Positions 60,047 through 64,000 of a DNA stretch of 64,000 nt are shown in pieces. Below the pieces are notes generated by a model that was not told where the DNA came from, did no database searches, and worked only from the letters and a program-made list of their open reading frames with translations. This stretch comes from SHVO01 sp041905795 (GTDB lineage: Bacteria; Pseudomonadota; Alphaproteobacteria; Rhodospirillales; Rhodospirillaceae): positions 1 through 64,000 of the forward strand of contig JAYRKL010000005.1 of assembly GCA_041905795.1 (NCBI GenBank), given 5' to 3'. Numbering within the stretch: the stretch's first letter is position 1; each line of letters opens with the position of its first letter. Both the position numbers and the translations under genes were made by a program.

Positions 60047-61334
60047 GCTCTTTTTCCAGAAGTGAGGGCTCGAGGGCGCGGCCCTTGGTCTCGGGCAGCG
60101 CGAAGGCGGTGAGGAAGAATGTGCCGTAGGCGATCACGGCGAAGGCCGCCATGGCGTCGCCAAGGTCGAAGCGGCTGGACAGGAAGCCGACCACGGTCGG
60201 GAACAAGGCGCCGATGCCGCGGCCGAAGCTGAAGCAGAACCCCTGCCCCGATCCCCGCAACCGCGTCGGGAACAGTTCGGTGAGGAAGGCGCCGGTGCCG
60301 GCATAATAGCCGGTGGAGAAGAACCCCAAGGGGAACCCCAGCACCAGGAGCAGCCCCGGCGAGAGATCGAGCTGGGTATAGACCACCGCCATGATCATGG
60401 CGCCCAGGGAGAAGATCAGGAACAGGATGCGCCGGCCGAATTTGTCGGACACCCAGGCGCCCACCAGATAGCCGACAAAGCCGCCGACGATCAGCAGCGC
60501 CAGGTAGACGGACGACCCCACCACGGTCACGCCGCGGTCATTCTTGAGGTAGGTCGGCAGCCAGGTGGTGATGGAATAGTAGCCGCCCTGCGCACCGGTG
60601 AGCGCCAGCGACGCCAGCAAGGTGATCCTGAGATGATCGCGGGAGAAGATTTCCCAGATCGGCGGCTTCTCCGAAACCGCCCGCGCGCGCACGGCGATCG
60701 GCGGCTCGTCGACGTTGCGCTGGATATACACCAGCAGGAACACCGCCGGGATGAAGCCGAATACGAACATGGCGCGCCAGGCGATCTCGGGCGCGAACAC
60801 CGAGAAGGCGAACGCCTGCAACAGCACCGCCAGCCCCCAGCCCATAGACCAGGAGGACTGCACGCAGCCCAGGGCCCGGCCGCGGTACTGGGCGCGGACG
60901 GTCTCGCCCATCAGCACCGCGCCCGCCGCCCACTCGCCGCCGAAGCCGATGCCGAGCAGAGTGCGGAACACCAGGAGCTGTTCAAAACTCTGCGCCGCCG
61001 CGCACAACAGGGTGCAGACCGAGAACCACAGGATGCAGATCTGCAAGGTGCGGACGCGCCCGAAGCGGTCGGAGCAATAACCCGCGAACCACCCGCCCAG
61101 GGCAGACGCCAGCAAGGTGGAGGTGGCGGCGAGGCCGGCCAGCCCCGCCGGCACGTTCCACAGGGTCATGATGGTGCCGATGACCAGCGGGTAAATGGTG
61201 AAATCGAGGCCGTCGAAACCCCAGCCGCCGGCGCAGGCCCAGAACGCCTTGCGTTCGGGCGGCGTCATGGCGCGATAGAAGTCGCGCAGGCCGCCCCCGT
61301 CATCGAGGACGTCATTCACCGCCGCGTCCGACAT
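60036..61334 (-). CDS. MFS transporter, sialate/lactate:H+ symporter-like
   Basis: A 432-residue transporter with 12 predicted helices. GWGFDGLDFTIYPLVIGTI in helix 1 and GYCSDRFGRVRTL in the helix 2-3 loop resemble the SHS/AAHS groups, which import organic acids such as lactate, sialate or aromatic acids with protons. A GAGGGGG ribosome site lies immediately before the ATG. It overlaps the following membrane spermidine synthase-like gene by 11 bp. Confidence 0.87.
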   Translation of the reverse strand: MSDAAVNDVLDDGGGLRDFYRAMTPPERKAFWACAGGWGFDGLDFTIYPLVIGTIMTLWNVPAGLAGLAATSTLLASALGGWFAGYCSDRFGRVRTLQICILWFSVCTLLCAAAQSFEQLLVFRTLLGIGFGGEWAAGAVLMGETVRAQYRGRALGCVQSSWSMGWGLAVLLQAFAFSVFAPEIAWRAMFVFGFIPAVFLLVYIQRNVDEPPIAVRARAVSEKPPIWEIFSRDHLRITLLASLALTGAQGGYYSITTWLPTYLKNDRGVTVVGSSVYLALLIVGGFVGYLVGAWVSDKFGRRILFLIFSLGAMIMAVVYTQLDLSPGLLLVLGFPLGFFSTGYYAGTGAFLTELFPTRLRGSGQGFCFSFGRGIGALFPTVVGFLSSRFDLGDAMAAFAVIAYGTFFLTAFALPETKGRALEPSLLEKEHAG

Positions 61335-61402
61335 CCCCCTCTTTCGCCCCCTCTTCTGCCCCGCCGGCTTTTGCCTCGCCGCGCAAGCTTCCCGAAGGCA
61401 GT

Positions 61403-61912
61403 TTAGTCGAAGACCAGGTCGAACGGCACCCCTTCTGCCGCGAATACGCCCCGGCCCAAGGCCTGGATGGCTGTTACCATCCGGCCTTCGCGGCCCAGCG
61501 CACTATCGGCAAAGGCGATCATGAGGCTGTTGGGCGTCGCCGTGGGCGAGGCCGCGCGCAACCCCCGGGCCAGAGCCTGCTCGCGGCCGGGCGCCGAAAA
61601 AGCACAGGCCAATATATAAGCCGCGGCGGTGGACCGGCTGATACCGGCGAAACAGTGAGCCAGGAGCGGCGCGCCGGTGGCGGCGGTCTTCCACGCGTCG
61701 CCAAAGGCGAGGATCGCCCGCACCGTCTCCGCCGTCGGCGCGGTGAGGCCGTCCATCGGCGCCGAGATGTCGTTAAAACGCAGATTGAGGTGGCGCACGG
61801 CGCCACAGCTTGGGCCTTCAGCCTCCGGCGCCAGCAGGGTCAGCACATGGGAGGGTTTCCGGCCCGCGAGCACGGCCGGTACATGACTGAGCGGCGCGAC
61901 GATCAGGGCCAA
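61403..61912 (-). CDS. small protein-tyrosine phosphatase-like protein (COG5350-like)
   Basis: A 169-residue protein with the cysteine-phosphatase loop HCFAGISRS (Cys87, Arg93) and the ASPTATPN segment near 121. Overall it resembles predicted phosphatases of the COG5350 group. The frame stays open far into cobS, but similarity begins only at ALIVAPLS, so a TTG start at 61912 is chosen. This overlaps the cobS stop (61903) by 10 bp. Substrate unknown. Its place at the end of the cobalamin operon may mean it handles a cobalamin-pathway phosphate; that is speculation. Confidence 0.75.
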   Translation of the reverse strand: MALIVAPLSHVPAVLAGRKPSHVLTLLAPEAEGPSCGAVRHLNLRFNDISAPMDGLTAPTAETVRAILAFGDAWKTAATGAPLLAHCFAGISRSTAAAYILACAFSAPGREQALARGLRAASPTATPNSLMIAFADSALGREGRMVTAIQALGRGVFAAEGVPFDLVFD

Positions 61913-62649
61913 TGCGACACCACGCCCAGAAAGAAGCCGATCTCGAACATCTGTTCGATGGCGCCCAGCACATCCCCGGTGACGCCGCCGATGAGCCGGC
62001 GCGCGGTCAGCGCCATGAGCAATGCCGGCGCCGCGCCGCAGACTAAAGCCGGAAGAATGTTGGGCAGCGGGAAAACCACGAACGGCCAGGCCGCGAAGAT
62101 CAACGCCAGGATCACCGATCCGGTGCCGACACCCTGGGGCACCGGCTTGTATTTGGCGGCGTCGGCGTCGCCGGCATAGGGCAAGGCCGCCATGGCGATC
62201 ACCGCCGCCGCCCGCGCCGCGCCGTGGCCGGCCACCAGCACCGTCATTGTGGAAATCTGCGTAAAGGCCGCGACCTTGAGCGCCACCGCCAGCAGCAGCG
62301 CCAGGGCGGCGTAGGTGCCGATGCGGCTGTCCTTCATGATGGCGAGGCGGCTGGCCTTGTCGCGACCGCCGCCCAGGCCATCGGCGGTGTCGCCCAGGCC
62401 GTCTTCGTGGAACGCGCCGGTGATCAATATGCCCGCCGCCGCTGCCAGCACCGCAGGCACGGCTCCCTCCCAGGCCTTGGCGGCGAATACCAGCACCAGG
62501 CCTGAGAGCGCGCCGACGATCTGGCCCACCAAAGGATAATAACGCGCGCTGGCGGTGATCCATTCCGGCGCGAAGTCCTTCAGCGCCGGCACCGGAAGGC
62601 GTGTCAGGAACTGCACCGCCGTAAGGAACAGGCGCCATTCCTTCATCAT
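61903..62649 (-). CDS. cobS: adenosylcobinamide-GDP ribazoletransferase
   Basis: A 248-residue polytopic membrane enzyme that joins adenosylcobinamide-GDP to alpha-ribazole, the last assembly step of cobalamin. The family signature HEDGLGDTADGLGGG (about 81-95) with its metal-binding acids is intact, as is FLTRLPVP near the N-terminus. The first ATG (62649) overlaps the cobT stop as ATGA. It is followed by the overlapping phosphatase-like gene. Confidence 0.95.
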   Translation of the reverse strand: MMKEWRLFLTAVQFLTRLPVPALKDFAPEWITASARYYPLVGQIVGALSGLVLVFAAKAWEGAVPAVLAAAAGILITGAFHEDGLGDTADGLGGGRDKASRLAIMKDSRIGTYAALALLLAVALKVAAFTQISTMTVLVAGHGAARAAAVIAMAALPYAGDADAAKYKPVPQGVGTGSVILALIFAAWPFVVFPLPNILPALVCGAAPALLMALTARRLIGGVTGDVLGAIEQMFEIGFFLGVVSHWP

Positions 62650-63665
62650 ATTTTCCCCGTCAGCACATCGTCGAGGCTGGCGATCCCGGTGAGGATGCGC
62701 GCCGCCGCCCGCACCAGGGGAATGGCCAGCAGCGCGCCGGTACCTTCGCCCAGGCGCATGTCCAGGTCGAGCAAGGGTGACGCCTTCAGGTGCTCCAGCA
62801 TCAGCCGGTGGCCGGTTTCGGCGGAACGGTGCGAAAAGACCAGATATCGTGTCACCGCGGGATCGAGGCGCGCCGCCGCCAGGGCCGCGGCGGTGGAGAT
62901 GAAGCCATCCACCATCACCACCCGGCCCGCCGCGGCGCCACCCAGCATCGCGCCCGCCATCATGACGATCTCCAGCCCGCCGTACTCCCGGAGCACGTCC
63001 AGGGGCGCGGTGACGCCGGTGCGGGCGGCGGCGCGCGCGAGCACCGCCAGCTTGCGCGCGAGCCCGGCGTCATCGTGGCCGGCGCCGCGTCCGACGCAGC
63101 GCTCCAGGGGAATCCCCGTCAGCCGGTGCATCAGCAAAGCCGCGGCCGCGGTGTTGCCGATGCCCATCTCGCCCATGGCCAGGATGCCGTAACCTTCCCC
63201 GGCGGCGTCTTGCGCCAAGATGATCCCGCGCTCCAGGGCTTGCTCGGTTTCCGCCACGGTCAAGGCCGCTTCGCGCGCGGCGTTGCGCGTGCCCTTGCGC
63301 ACTTTGGCGGCGATAAGCGAAGCATGGACGGGCAGATCGGCGGCGACGCCGGCATCGACCACGCGCACGTCGGCGCCGACGGTGCCGGCGAAGGCGTTGG
63401 CGCTGGCGCGTCCGGCCAGGAAGGTCTTCACCATCAAGCCGGTGACGCTGGCGGGATAGCTGGAGACCCCGTCCTCGGTGAGGCCGTGATCGCCGGCGAA
63501 GATCAGCAACAGCGCGCGGTCGGTATTCGCGTCAATTGCGCCCAGGCGTACCGCCAGGTCTTCCATGCGCCCCAGGGAGCCGGGCGGCTTGGCCAGCGCC
63601 TCGACGCGCGCCCGGCAAGATGTTTCACGTGAAACATTCGCTCCCGCAATCTCAGGTAATTTCAT
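62646..63665 (-). CDS. cobT: nicotinate-nucleotide--dimethylbenzimidazole phosphoribosyltransferase
   Basis: A 339-residue enzyme that makes alpha-ribazole phosphate, the lower ligand of cobalamin, from nicotinate mononucleotide and dimethylbenzimidazole. KPPGSLGRMEDLA (about 26-38), FAGDHG (55-60) and the catalytic Glu307 in LGEGTGALL fit the family. AGAAG precedes the ATG, which lies 10 bp after the cobQ stop. (Here cobT is the phosphoribosyltransferase, not the cobaltochelatase subunit.). Confidence 0.95.
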   Translation of the reverse strand: MKLPEIAGANVSRETSCRARVEALAKPPGSLGRMEDLAVRLGAIDANTDRALLLIFAGDHGLTEDGVSSYPASVTGLMVKTFLAGRASANAFAGTVGADVRVVDAGVAADLPVHASLIAAKVRKGTRNAAREAALTVAETEQALERGIILAQDAAGEGYGILAMGEMGIGNTAAAALLMHRLTGIPLERCVGRGAGHDDAGLARKLAVLARAAARTGVTAPLDVLREYGGLEIVMMAGAMLGGAAAGRVVMVDGFISTAAALAAARLDPAVTRYLVFSHRSAETGHRLMLEHLKASPLLDLDMRLGEGTGALLAIPLVRAAARILTGIASLDDVLTGKI

Positions 63666-63675
63666 CTTCTGACGC

Positions 63676-64000
63676 TCATGTTTTTAAGCGGGCTACCGTC
63701 GCGATATCCGCCACCGCCAGCGTTTTTTCCAGTACCGCGGCTATTTCGTCCAAGGCTTTGTCCACGACAATGCTGTGATCTTCTGCCGTCGCCTGAATCC
63801 CGAGGACACCGAGGATCGCCGCGCGCGCCGTGCCCGCGGCGAACAAGCCGTGCACATAGGTGCCGCCGATACGGCCGTCGACGGACTGCGCGCCGTCGGG
63901 ACCGGTCCCGTCCAGGGTCAGGTAAGGCCGGGCCATGTCCGCACCGGTGGTGACACCCACATGCATCTCGTATCCGGTGAAGGCCGCGCCGCGCACCGCG
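63676..64000 (-). CDS. cobQ: cobyric acid synthase, C-terminal part (cut by the window edge)
   Basis: About 108 C-terminal codons of a glutamine amidotransferase. GYEMHVGVT and GGTYVHGLF are the end of the CobQ glutaminase-like domain, with the catalytic His in VHGLF. CobQ amidates adenosylcobyrinic diamide to cobyric acid. The N-terminal dethiobiotin synthetase-like domain lies beyond the right edge. It is the upstream partner of cobT-cobS. Confidence 0.88.
   Translation of the reverse strand, partial: AVRGAAFTGYEMHVGVTTGADMARPYLTLDGTGPDGAQSVDGRIGGTYVHGLFAAGTARAAILGVLGIQATAEDHSIVVDKALDEIAAVLEKTLAVADIATVARLKT

Noticed and set aside
61913..62638. N-terminal extension of the phosphatase-like frame through cobS
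   Set aside because: The extension is the shifted frame of cobS, Arg/Gly/His-rich, with no homology; the conserved part begins only at about 61912.

Overview
This 64 kb window is GC-rich, gene-dense chromosomal DNA that reads like an alphaproteobacterium. Supporting signs are the MscL with a C-terminal zinc ribbon, the pirin, CobS and CobT types, and the dispersed palindromic repeats opening GTCATTGCCCG, which resemble repeats common in Rhizobiales-like genomes. The genus cannot be fixed from the sequence; a Rhizomicrobium/Micropepsales-like or other free-living soil or freshwater lineage is a guess. I see no rRNA, tRNA, CRISPR array, insertion sequence or prophage.

Left part (1-13.6 kb): a small exported TPR protein diverges from an AceE-like thiamine-diphosphate enzyme. 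They are followed by a secreted trypsin-type protease with a duplicated C-terminal domain and by an MdtABC-like RND efflux operon of one adaptor and two permeases. From 13.7 to 19.2 kb lies the least understood locus: four consecutive exported proteins (an unknown protein, a DUF1592-type lipoprotein with CxxCH, a Tat-type DUF1552 protein and a three-repeat Lipoprotein_15 protein) closed by a strong terminator.

Middle part (19.2-39.9 kb): an accessory metabolic region. It holds mscL, four separate amidase-signature enzymes, an alpha/beta hydrolase-fold protein whose nucleophile position is Gly, a class A beta-lactamase-like protein coupled to a zinc-ribbon protein, and an M16 protease. It also has a hydratase plus two-MFS operon, two aminotransferases, an aldo/keto reductase, a beta-hydroxyacid dehydrogenase and a pirin.

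40.2-47.5 kb: a tightly coupled six-gene chemosensory operon (CheW, CheR-TPR, CheW, MCP, CheA-REC, CheB). Its parts match the Wsp system, but no WspR-type output or stand-alone CheY is present.

Right part (47.5-64 kb): a threonine synthase-like enzyme and a GntR/FadR regulator. On the minus strand follow a glutathione-dependent formaldehyde module (frmA-frmB) with a MaoC protein and a D-2-hydroxyacid dehydrogenase, a second RND operon, an MFS symporter overlapping a membrane-bound spermidine-synthase-like protein, and the end of a cobalamin operon (cobQ-cobT-cobS) that overlaps a small tyrosine phosphatase-like gene. cobQ runs off the right edge.
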